Positions 18,201 to 25,248 of a stretch of DNA of 64,000 nucleotides are shown piece after piece. Position numbers and translations under genes: made by a program. Origin of the DNA: Lentisphaerae bacterium GWF2_57_35 (lineage in GTDB: Bacteria; Verrucomicrobiota; Kiritimatiellia; CAIQIC01; GWF2-57-35); contig MHBK01000019.1 of the NCBI GenBank assembly GCA_001804865.1, forward strand, positions 96,455-160,454, given 5' to 3'. The notes beneath the pieces were generated by a model. That model worked only from the letters and a program-made list of their open reading frames with translations. It was not told the DNA's origin and searched no databases. The first letter of the stretch is position 1, and every line of letters starts with the position of its first letter.

Positions 18201-21200
18201 TGACCCAAACCGCATTGCTCCCGCCGGGGACAAAAACAAGATTGGAAATCACGTCGCGCGTGATGAACGAATTGTCGGTGAAGGTCCAGACATTCGTCAT
18301 GACCGCATTGGTCGTCGGAGGAGAACTGAGCGTCTGATCGAATCCGGTAATGACGCCGGACAAGGCGGTCCCCACGGAATAACTCATGTACACATTGGTG
18401 GCCGAGCCCTCGTTGGTCCGGCTCAACCCGCTGCCGACGTCCATGGCGCCGAACACCATCTGAAAACTCTGGGCAGGCGATAGCTGGGCCAGATAGCCGT
18501 CGGTCACGCGGAAATGCACGTTGACGGACGAATCGCTGCGGGTGGAGACGATCAGGCCGTTCGTGGCGACGATGAAATAATTGGCCGACATGCCGGCGCC
18601 CCAGGCGTTGTCGCTGAACGTTCTTCGGACCGGCGGCGCCGTGTCGTCGTCGACCACGGTGAAAGGCAGGTTGGAGACCACGGTAAAAGCGTCGCCGGGG
18701 CGGTCGGACTCGAACTCCGTCACGGCGATCAGGCAGGTCCACGTACCGAGCACGCGGTCGTCGTAGGGCACCGGCACGTCCACGCCCAGCACCTGACTGG
18801 ACTGATAGAGGCTTTGCGCCGAGCCTTCCACGGGCGTGACGATCCAGTTGCTCGGCCCGAACCACAGGCCGGACGGCTTGTAGAGCCAGAACTGGTTGCT
18901 GGCGCCCCCGAACACGCCGCTGGCAGCGTCCTTGACGCGGGTGGTGATGGTCAGGTTCCGGGCCAGGTCGGCGTCGCTGATTGTGGAGGCATTGCCGTTG
19001 AAGCGCAGATAGGACCCGCCCAAGCCGGAGATGTCCGGCGGCAGGGCATCGTCGTCGACGATCTTTAAATAGCCAACGACCACGTTGGACAGGCAAAGCT
19101 GGTCGGCCGGCCGATCCACGTCGGCATCGCGAACGGTGATGGAAACCGCGTTGGAGCCGGCGTCGATCATGGCCTGAATGGTCGCGCCGTCCAACGCCGA
19201 CGACCAGCGCCAGGTGTTGGTGGAGTTGAGGTTGGTCGTGATGACCGAGCTGCCGTCGGCCCAATAATGCGTCCCGTCGTTGGTGGTCATGTGGTCGACA
19301 TGGATAACCGTATCGATCTCCGAAGAACCGGTCTCGAAGGCCAAACCGCTATCCTTGTCATAGCCCTCCACCATCAGCCGCAGAGGCGATGCGCCGCTGA
19401 GCCCGGCGAGCTGGCCGTCGGTCAAATTATGCGTCACGATCACACCGGCCGAACTGTAGTCCGTGGCGCCGACATACACCCGCAACGGCTTGCCGGTCAG
19501 CGTAAAGGAGGTCAGCGAGGCGTCATCCCATTTCACCGCGCAACTGCTGCAACCCGCCCCGCCCCAGTTGCGGCTGTCGATGACCGGGACGACTTTCGTA
19601 ATTCCCGCCGCGTTGTTGGTGCACAAGAACCGATGCTGCCCCCACGAACCGGCATGGGCCAGCATGTCCGAATAGATGTTGTTGGTCAGGGCATACGCCA
19701 TGGTCGCGCCCGCCCAGAATTCGAGAATCATATTTACGTCGGAGGAGGTGGACGTAAAGTTGGGCTCCGCGTTGACCCAGATGCTGAAGGCGAGCAGTTG
19801 TCCCGCGCTCACCGAGACGGTCACGTTCTGCCCGAAATAGCCGTAAGAAGTGTTCCAGCTCCAGAAGGCCATCCCATACGAACCGCTTCGCGCGCCCCAC
19901 GGTTCCCGCCCCGCGTCCTGCATTCTAAACCAACTGGAGGCGTCCGCTCCGGACCCGGCTTCGAAGCCCGGATTAATCAGCAGATTGCCGCTCTCCACCA
20001 GCGTTCCGGAGCCCGAGGACGGATAGTCGGCGTCGTCGTCGATCACGGCAAAAGGCAGGTTGGAAACCACGGTGAAGTTGTCGTCCGCGCGGTCGGTGTC
20101 GCAATCGGTCACGGCGATCGCGCAGGTCCAAACGCCAAGTACGCGGTCGTCGTAGGGCACTGGAACTTCCACGCCAAGCGTCTGGCCGGCATCGTAGGAG
20201 CTTTGAGCGGAGCCTTGCGCGGGCGTGACGGTCCAATTGCTCGGCCCGAACCACAGACCGGTCGGCTTGTAGAGCCAGAACTGGTTGCTGGTCCCCCCGA
20301 ACACGCCGCTGGAGGCGTCCTTGACGCGGGTGGTGATGGTCAAATTATTCGCCAGGTCGCGATCGTAGATCGTAGTCGGCTCCCCGTTGAAGCGCAGATA
20401 AGAACCGCCCGAGCCTGAAATGTCGGGCGGCAGGGCGTCGTCGTCGACAATCTTTAAATAGCCCACCAGGACATTCGAGAGACTGAGTTGATCGCCTGCC
20501 CGATCCAAGTCGGCATCGCGTATGGTCATGGACACCGCATTGGAGCCGGCGTCCATCATGGACTGAACGGTCGCCGCAGCCAGCGCCTCCGTCCAGCGCC
20601 AGGTGTTGGTTGTGCCGCTATTGGTGGAGCTGGACGAACTGCCCTCGGCCCAGTAGTGCGCGCCATCGTTGGTGGCGAGGTTGTCGATATGAAGAATGGT
20701 TTGAATATCCGGGGCGTTGGTTCCGCGCGACAGGCCGCTGTCCTGGTCGTAGCCTTCCACGATCAGCCGCAGGGGCGAACCGGCGTTGAGCCCGACGAGT
20801 TGGGCATCGGTCAGCGTATGCGTCACGATCGTGCCGATCGTGCTGTAATCCGCGGCTCCGACAAATACGCTCAGCGGCTTGCCGATCAGCGTAAAGAGGC
20901 TCAACGAGGCGTCATCCCATTTCACCGCGCAACTGCTGCACCCGGCCCCGCCCCAGTTGCGGCTATCGATGACCGGGACGACTTTCGTAATTCCCGCCAC
21001 GTTGTTGGTGCACAGGAACCGGTGCTGGCCCCACGACCCGGCATGAGCCAACATGGCGGAATAGATGTTGTTGGTCAGGGCATACGCCATCGTTGCGCCG
21101 GCCCAGAATTCGAGGACCATTTTTACGTCGGAGGAGCTGGACGTAAAGTTGGGCTCCGAGTTGACCGAGATGCTGAAACATACCAGTTGCCCCGCGCCCA

Positions 21201-23988
21201 CCGCGACCGTCACGTTCTGCCCGAAATAGCCGTAGGAGCTGTTCCAGCTCCAGAACGCCATGCCATACGAACCGCTTTGCGCGCCCCACGGCTCCCGGCC
21301 TGTGTCCTGCATCCGGAACCAATCGGCGGCGTCCGCCCCGGACCCGGTTTCGAAGCTTGGATTGCTCAGCAGGTTCGCGCTTTCCAGCAGCATGCCGGCG
21401 CCTGCCGCCGGGTAGTTCGTGTCGTCGTCCACCACCGAAAAAAGCAGGTTGCTGTTGATGGTCAACGCGCGGCGCACCGGCACGTCGTCGGCGCCGTTCG
21501 GCGCCGCAATATAGCCGCCGGCATCTGCGGTCTGCGGATCGGTTTCGCCGCTGACGGCCACATAATAAGTGTCGTTCCAGGACGTATTGGTGAGGTTGAA
21601 GGCGTTTTGCACGTAAGTCGTCACGCAGACGGCCCCGTTATAGCCGACCAACCCGGTGAAGTTGGTGTCCTTGCCGAGAGCAGTTTCCACACCCGCTCCC
21701 GCGCGCGACAGCGGGTCCCAGTTCGGACAGACTCGCCCGTTCCTCGAACTCAGGTTGAACGACTCGTTCTGATTGGTCATGAATATGCCGTAAGGGCTTC
21801 GCCAGCGCACGGCAAAATCCAGCGGATCGGACGGATTGACCAGTTGCCCATCGGTGATAATCAGATCGTTGGTGGCGCCTATCGTGTAATTGGTGCCGAC
21901 AAAAATCAGCTCGGCGGTCGGGCCGGGCCGCAGTTGGTTTAATTTCGTCAGTCCATCCCGGCGCGCGACTTCAAACCAGTTCGTGCCGATGCGGAGTTCG
22001 TCGAAGTAGACATTGCCGATGTTGTTGAGGTTGTCGAGATGAATGCCGCCCTTCATCCGGATGCCGGTGACTTGCTGAATATGCCCGGCGGCCAGCGTAG
22101 CGGTCACATCCCAGTACCCCTGGGGCTCCTCGCCGATGACTTCGTTCGTGCCGTACGCATTCGCGCTGAGCGCCCGCGTCGAGAAATCGTACTTCGCCAC
22201 GAAGACATAATCGTTGCCCGTTCCGTTGAGCACGGTGCGCTGGCTGTTGGTGTCGGCGGCGGCGCCCAGCCACTTCAAACCCAGCACGTTGGCGCCGGGA
22301 ACCTTGCCGACAAAAACGGATTCGGCGTCGTTGGACATCAGGTACAAGCCCGCATACCCGTTATCCGCTCCGCCCGCATGGTCGAAATTCTGTATCCAGG
22401 AAAAATAGACCTGGCCCGTGGTCATGACGAGCGACGAGTCGAATTGGCGCGTGGCGTACAGGAGGCTCCCGTTCGCCGTGGCGTCCAGCTTGCCCTTGTT
22501 GCCTGCAACCGACGGATAGCTCCATCGATTGCTGGGCATGCTTCCGGCCGCGTACGCATGCTGGTCGTTGTCCAAACACTCCCACAAATTGGTCCCCCAG
22601 CCCGTCCCGCCGCTCTGGTGGTACAGCCTTCCGCTGGACGGGGCAAACCCTTCGTAGATGACCCGGACGGTCGGCGTCGGAATCAACAGCAAGCCTTCCC
22701 AGTTGGTAGCCGCCCGCACTTCGTCGAAGTAGCACGCGCCCGGCGTCTGCCCCGCGGGCCCGCCCGCTCCGATGCGAAGGCCGTTGATGAAAACAATCCG
22801 ATCCACCGAAACGGTGACCGTCGCATCCCAGGACACAGGTTCGACCGACGGGATCTCGTCGGTCTTCCAATAAGCCTTTCCCTGGAACGTCCGTTCCCCG
22901 AAATCGTACTTTCCCACGATCAGGTAATCGTTGCCGCCGCCCGCCGTCAGCGTGTAGGACGAGGTCGCGCAGTTGCCGCCGTCTTCATAACTCGAAAGCC
23001 CGAACCGTTGGTCCGCCGCGCTGATCTCGCCGAGAAACGCCCGCTCGCTGTCGTTGCTCATGAGCGAAAGCCCCATCCATTTGTCCGCGCCGGAAAATTC
23101 ATAATTCACCAGGCACGCAACGTACAGCGAGCCGCCGGCGACGGGCCGGATCGGTCGGTAGGCCGCGCGTACTTCACCGTTGCCGGGCGTGACGACCGCC
23201 TTGTTTCCGTGGTTAATCGGATAGCCGGACACGTTGCCGAAACTGCCGTCGGCGATGGTGAAGCTGCCCGGATTGCTTTCGATCCAGTGGTTGGTAAAAC
23301 CGTTTCCGCGATCCTTGTCGTTGAGCGCGTTGTCGTAATCCGGGTCATAGGAAAACTCTTCCACGATTTCCCCGTCCGCGTAATTCAGAGTGCGGTCATA
23401 CATCAGGGCGCCATCCCACTTGTACGACTGACTGCCCGACCCCGTCGGCGGTCTCGCCGGATAGGAAATCTCCGGACGCACATACGCCGTCCCCGCCAGG
23501 ACGGCGCCCGTCACGGAGTAGGTCTGCCACGACCCCGCCGCAATCGATCCGGAGGGATAGATATTGGTGACCGCGCCGATCAGCGTCGCGGCATCGCTCT
23601 GATAAAACTCCAGCTTGCACGCGATGTCGCAGTTGGCAAATTCGTTGTCCTTGTAGCCCCGGACGCGCAGGTAATACCGGGTGTTGGCGCCGGCCGAAAT
23701 ACTCAGTTGCCGGAAGCCGCCCCCGGCGCTGTTCCAGCCCCAAAAGGCCATGCCGTAGCTCCCCGACTCGGCCGCCCAGCCTTCGCGTCCGCAGTCCGAC
23801 CAGCGGCTCCAGTTGTCGGCATCCGTTCCCGACCCGCTTTCAAAGCCCGGATTGCTCAGCAGATTGCCCTGCGCCGTCATGGCCCCCGCCAGCCAAAACA
23901 CAAACCAGGCGGTTTTCCAACGATTGGAAAAAACGAACGTAAATTTTCCAATGATTGGAAAATTTGCCGGCAGATTGTTTTTTTTCAT
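12223..23988 (-). CDS. Giant multi-module exported protein (about 3,921 aa)
   Basis: ATG 23988 is chosen because GGGGAG lies 7 nt upstream; the frame can begin at a GTG at 24003. A signal-peptide-like segment (WFVFWLAGAMTAQG) precedes a jelly-roll, CBM-like module of about 150 residues starting LLSNPGFESGSG. Four further related modules recur (NPSFETGSGADAADW, NPGFEAGSGADASSW, NPGFEEGAGAAATGW, NSSFELLGSASN), separated by beta-sandwich units ending VVDDD or VIDDD. A lamin-tail-like domain lies at about 2105-2265 (ELFISEYVEGSSFNKYIEIF) and a fibronectin-III-like domain near 3470. The C-terminus has LQPGCNWVSFPGYPDTC. No catalytic motif is visible. It starts 16 nt after the TSP3 gene. A secreted polysaccharide-binding, adhesin or matrix role is inferred from the repeated CBM-like folds and the LacI-type operators upstream. 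Confidence 0.85.
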   Translation of the reverse strand: MKKNNLPANFPIIGKFTFVFSNRWKTAWFVFWLAGAMTAQGNLLSNPGFESGSGTDADNWSRWSDCGREGWAAESGSYGMAFWGWNSAGGGFRQLSISAGANTRYYLRVRGYKDNEFANCDIACKLEFYQSDAATLIGAVTNIYPSGSIAAGSWQTYSVTGAVLAGTAYVRPEISYPARPPTGSGSQSYKWDGALMYDRTLNYADGEIVEEFSYDPDYDNALNDKDRGNGFTNHWIESNPGSFTIADGSFGNVSGYPINHGNKAVVTPGNGEVRAAYRPIRPVAGGSLYVACLVNYEFSGADKWMGLSLMSNDSERAFLGEISAADQRFGLSSYEDGGNCATSSYTLTAGGGNDYLIVGKYDFGERTFQGKAYWKTDEIPSVEPVSWDATVTVSVDRIVFINGLRIGAGGPAGQTPGACYFDEVRAATNWEGLLLIPTPTVRVIYEGFAPSSGRLYHQSGGTGWGTNLWECLDNDQHAYAAGSMPSNRWSYPSVAGNKGKLDATANGSLLYATRQFDSSLVMTTGQVYFSWIQNFDHAGGADNGYAGLYLMSNDAESVFVGKVPGANVLGLKWLGAAADTNSQRTVLNGTGNDYVFVAKYDFSTRALSANAYGTNEVIGEEPQGYWDVTATLAAGHIQQVTGIRMKGGIHLDNLNNIGNVYFDELRIGTNWFEVARRDGLTKLNQLRPGPTAELIFVGTNYTIGATNDLIITDGQLVNPSDPLDFAVRWRSPYGIFMTNQNESFNLSSRNGRVCPNWDPLSRAGAGVETALGKDTNFTGLVGYNGAVCVTTYVQNAFNLTNTSWNDTYYVAVSGETDPQTADAGGYIAAPNGADDVPVRRALTINSNLLFSVVDDDTNYPAAGAGMLLESANLLSNPSFETGSGADAADWFRMQDTGREPWGAQSGSYGMAFWSWNSSYGYFGQNVTVAVGAGQLVCFSISVNSEPNFTSSSSDVKMVLEFWAGATMAYALTNNIYSAMLAHAGSWGQHRFLCTNNVAGITKVVPVIDSRNWGGAGCSSCAVKWDDASLSLFTLIGKPLSVFVGAADYSTIGTIVTHTLTDAQLVGLNAGSPLRLIVEGYDQDSGLSRGTNAPDIQTILHIDNLATNDGAHYWAEGSSSSSTNSGTTNTWRWTEALAAATVQSMMDAGSNAVSMTIRDADLDRAGDQLSLSNVLVGYLKIVDDDALPPDISGSGGSYLRFNGEPTTIYDRDLANNLTITTRVKDASSGVFGGTSNQFWLYKPTGLWFGPSNWTVTPAQGSAQSSYDAGQTLGVEVPVPYDDRVLGVWTCAIAVTDCDTDRADDNFTVVSNLPFAVIDDDADYPSSGSGTLVESGNLLINPGFEAGSGADASSWFRMQDAGREPWGARSGSYGMAFWSWNTSYGYFGQNVTVSVSAGQLLAFSIWVNAEPNFTSTSSDVNMILEFWAGATMAYALTNNIYSDMLAHAGSWGQHRFLCTNNAAGITKVVPVIDSRNWGGAGCSSCAVKWDDASLTSFTLTGKPLRVYVGATDYSSAGVIVTHNLTDGQLAGLSGASPLRLMVEGYDKDSGLAFETGSSEIDTVIHVDHMTTNDGTHYWADGSSVITTNLNSTNTWRWSSALDGATIQAMIDAGSNAVSITVRDADVDRPADQLCLSNVVVGYLKIVDDDALPPDISGLGGSYLRFNGNASTISDADLARNLTITTRVKDAASGVFGGASNQFWLYKPSGLWFGPSNWIVTPVEGSAQSLYQSSQVLGVDVPVPYDDRVLGTWTCLIAVTEFESDRPGDAFTVVSNLPFTVVDDDTAPPVRRTFSDNAWGAGMSANYFIVATNGLIVSTRSDSSVNVHFRVTDGYLAQLSPAQSFQMVFGAMDVGSGLSRTNEGSATNVYMSYSVGTALSGVITGFDQTLSSPPTTNAVMTNVWTFTDNSFITRDVISNLVFVPGGSNAVWVTIPDSDSDRTNDQAVLSSDRVGWLSVVDDDSSKPVLSSVHFNGVTNRVTDESLAASGFSFTGLVQDASGIVGTNNPTLQLFNPAGAISGTEFMTNPLVADGSGVAPVSVGRTNLPVAFADRILGTWTARVSVTDLDDDGWGLGDRTTTTTNYAFLVVDEDTQPPSLIGGKLTAGSGSIGSGELFISEYVEGSSFNKYIEIFNGTDSPVDLGGYFIAVYFDGNTTPTGVNNPIPLSGSLLPGAVYVLAHSSAAGWSGVPDQTSGNCSFNGNDAVALLHQLTTVDVVGVIGDAATFAEDATLVRKMTVINPSTTYAASQWESHAMDAFDFLGSHSGPATDWDLRSGLVTITGQIQDASGIYISESAPSYAIYNNLGAACVTAHAFSQQPAVDGAAASPEPLSDLLPAVGYSQITVGIWTARVTSTDYDLDRPSDSITGVSSVAFTVIDDDPGYPVVGNLLVNPGFEEGAGAAATGWFCTADAGREAWAWMNGVAGMAFWSWNASYGSFGQFVEAKFDAGQVVTFTIWGNAEPNFTSLTSEGFMKIEFWSGASMAYAVTNDIYAQLLANAGNWSPFRFTCTNSANGITRIAPMIVSGNWGGSCSSCSLKWDNATLSLGRPLQVFVNGTNATSSDFGVAVHTVTDGDLADLSSLQLVLEGYDSGSGLLRGAADPGTGTVLHVSNLTTNDGAHYWPAGSSLLTTTPGATSAWQWTSALTGPAIQALMNGGSNAVLATFRDADFDRVNDQLSLSNRLAGYLRVIDDDTTAPTAGPLAGTLLYNSSFELLGSASNRAYAWEPGTSDGHGMCWGPATREPWRARSGAYALALNNWSLGTNAGVWQQVTNNSTAGTTWNGSAWFWSDNGVDAGLGLYVFTAAVCQVKIEFFDGAFNLIDSAVQPFMPPGETWTQITLSKTSPVETAWVRFVAEVQGTGSSGSDPAGGALELDDVMFGPSMPLAVRVGNVFMAGSEATTNAVFTIRDSELGTNALWLYLGAYDVQSGMARGTANSSTQSSVSVEGYTANNVANYLAAESSGGPSTTAGTFSVWRWNTLSAAQVNSMIAAGSNRVTARLIDDDDDRASDQAFQAGSLYGCLRVIDDDTNAPIARDLMLKGGETITDGDLRFGLWAISLTLEDYSGIPMSTNGNYLAPSYSLVNSSGDVVQADIKWNVSTKMALSNVWIVSRAANGIPYELVQTGLYRFVWSAQDLDNDRASDAVQTLNNGAILDGTNEFFVADDDEIPPTSPSNIFLSPVTWTNRNHFVLTFDRATDRSGIYEYRVSTNTAMPSTWLDGEPLPATYITNTLPLAISNGSFEVGSDELDIPPYPECTNSWQSYSDGGYLHFAGDIGGQDGSLASRHILEAGSRPDGSPRYTLCSQDVYIYNQDKQRPYIEFGGYFRGNLSRVGVGGNKCAAFLKAEGFNANSSRTWIVENEWDDDHNHAPLTGVNATTWTQNVLTVTNGSADTEFIRFSCGISGHNSALACTGYWDNLSFIVTMPTISGVIYTNAPSGITTNWFFSLDDDDDRVGDRLISPITNFALMFDAIAPTQIVNVSATPGADEFSEVEVAWSKPNDGGGVPGTPLSPWRAYKVYYTDSSVIPTTNSPHVSMELYPCLTNRLTESIVLSNMVWGTEYNLSVSGVDAAGNEGDLSPPFTVLLPGFFVTQGIVEASTPLGRADIAWTAANGVAYDLLYCDAADFSSALSNRWSKIGGIVGSMLSDTGDVAEGRAPPKQLGHLMRFYRAAQKDRWLTNLTRRIASEEVYVMKAIALQPGCNWVSFPGYPDTCTAARVLGHDLPSAAAEGLATRVSWYRREALAIATQTIWLSSSPLRWQLDSENADELLVPLEQGVVIEIPTNLPTAQTLLFIGRVPTNAMQQVISGGTARNPAYNFTSFAMPRNLHPSQMNLLESGFKGAGRPSNSDKLFKYDRINGQIAGAGLWFKTNDSTWRQATGVNGSLVSSGYFTPDDGILIMTIHTNDWTWTNRLLYLPPTKYMSP
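18640..21430 (-). repeat. Tandem duplication, period about 1.39 kb, inside the giant gene
   Basis: Two adjacent segments (about 18640-20035 and 20036-21430) are nearly identical at DNA level. For example, the stretch starting CGTAAAG at 19501 recurs at 20892, and the AACTGGTTGCT near 18890 recurs near 20279. Each unit codes a CBM-like module plus two beta-sandwich units. A third, more diverged copy of the CBM-like part lies near 16370-16830. The high identity indicates recent duplication or gene conversion. Confidence 0.8.
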
Positions 23989-24004
23989 GAGTACACTCCC
24001 CACC

Positions 24005-24949
24005 TTACTCCTCCATCAAGCGAACCCGATAATGACCGGACGCGCTCAACTCATCCTTCGGAATGGAGGTCTCCGTCACGGGACCGGTCGCCGTCACCAC
24101 CTCGCCCAACGGCATAAAGTCCGGATGCGAGTGCAAGTCGTCCCGGGTGAATTCCACTTGATATCGTTTGCCTTCCGCCGACGGCCAGAAAAGCGTCATC
24201 GTCCCGTCGACATTCAGACGAGCTATCGCCAGGACAAAAACAGACTCCCGGTCCGTCGGATCGGTTCCCGCCCGCAGCTCCAGATCGTCGCTGATGCCGT
24301 CGCCGTCGGAATCGGTTTGGTCGGGATTCGAACCCAGACTTTCCTCCATGGAATTGCTCACGCCGTCCCCGTCCGAGTCCTCGCTGTCGAGCGGATTCAT
24401 CGCGCTCATGGACACGTCATAACTGCTGCTCGAGCCATCCACCGTGAAGACTGCGGAGTCGCTGTAAAACGAAGCCTCCTGCCGGCTCGGCGCATTGAAC
24501 GCGCGGACAAACAAGCGCGCGCCGGGAAGCGGTTTGTTCTCGGCAAAGCGAAAATAAAACAGACCGGAATTTGTCAGGCCCATCGCCGTGCGGCTTCCAA
24601 TATGGGAAACGCCCCCCGTGATGACCACATTGCGCGGATCGGGCGTTCCGTCGAGAGCCGGCGGATAAACGACTCCATTCGTCGTCAAAAGAAGTTCCAC
24701 TCGATCGCACCGATCGGTCGACATCGTCGCCGCCCCCGTCAGATTCCGGCCAAACTCGTTCTGAACGGGTTGGGAAACGCCGATGTACATCGGATACGAA
24801 AGATAGGCTTGAGCCATCGGCACAAAGAGAAATGCCATCCAGCCCAGCATGATCGCCGCCCCATGACGGGAAACACGGGTAATTCTAAGATGAGCCCTAT
24901 CAGGTCCTCCACGCGAGAGGCCCTGCCTTCTCCCTGTTGCGTACTCCAT
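24005..24949 (-). CDS. Exported TSP3-repeat protein
   Basis: 314 residues. ATG 24949 has AGGGAGG about 5 nt upstream. This leaves an unusually long basic n-region before the hydrophobic core (MLGWMAFLFVPMAQA); a start at 24850 would give a normal signal peptide but lacks a good ribosome-binding site. The middle is beta-rich and unassigned. Residues about 190-235 carry two calcium-binding thrombospondin type-3-like repeats (DSDGDGVSNSMEESLGSNP, DSDGDGISDDLELRAGTDP). The C-terminal 75 residues form a small domain (TMTLFWPSAEGKRYQVEFT) common at the ends of PVC exported proteins. It is first in an operon with the giant protein and probably works with it at the surface. Confidence 0.8.
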   Translation of the reverse strand: MEYATGRRQGLSRGGPDRAHLRITRVSRHGAAIMLGWMAFLFVPMAQAYLSYPMYIGVSQPVQNEFGRNLTGAATMSTDRCDRVELLLTTNGVVYPPALDGTPDPRNVVITGGVSHIGSRTAMGLTNSGLFYFRFAENKPLPGARLFVRAFNAPSRQEASFYSDSAVFTVDGSSSSYDVSMSAMNPLDSEDSDGDGVSNSMEESLGSNPDQTDSDGDGISDDLELRAGTDPTDRESVFVLAIARLNVDGTMTLFWPSAEGKRYQVEFTRDDLHSHPDFMPLGEVVTATGPVTETSIPKDELSASGHYRVRLMEE

Positions 24950-25022
24950 ACATCCTCCCTCATCAGCTTCCTGCCCGCGAAGGGACTCCTCCGCCTGATT
25001 TGGGCAAAATCAACCAATATAT

Positions 25023-25089
25023 TGAGAGCGGTTGCAGGTTTATATGCAATCGCTTGCATTGTCAATGTGTATTTTTGCAATCGGTTGCT
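25023..25089 (-). promoter_or_regulatory. Promoter with three LacI-family-type operators before the TSP3/giant operon
   Basis: The minus strand carries TTGACA (25060-25065) and TATAAA (25039-25044). The 15-bp spacer between them is filled by the near-perfect palindrome TGCAATCGCTTGCA (25045-25058). Flanking sites are TGCAATCGGTTGCT (25076-25089) and GAGAGCGGTTGCA (25024-25036). The CG centres are 22 and 31 bp apart, about two and three helical turns. A repressor here would block polymerase directly. Apart from this and the repeat at 25148-25172, 24950-25248 is empty. Confidence 0.65.
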
Positions 25090-25147
25090 ATTGCGGATGC
25101 ATTTTCGAGGATAGATTTGAATTTAGAACGGCCTGTAGAAAAGGAAA

Positions 25148-25172
25148 GCCCGTCTTCGGAGAAGCCGGGCCA
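25148..25172 (+). repeat. Dispersed AGCCCGTCTTCG/GGAGAAGCCGGGCC repeat (short copy)
   Basis: It matches the two ends of the repeat at 9409-9479 without the central insertion. It is followed by an imprecise GGACTTTGGACT-type short repeat (25200-25250) up to the GH31 stop. Confidence 0.45.
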
Positions 25173-25248
25173 CCAACCATCAAATCACCAAGCCCCCTTG
25201 GACGTTGGACTTTGGACTCCCCTGGACCTTGGACTCTATTGGACTTTG

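Noticed and set aside
22039..24117. Plus-strand open frame of 692 codons
   Set aside because: Antisense to the giant gene and the TSP3 gene, with a low-complexity Arg/Ala/Pro composition typical of shadow frames.
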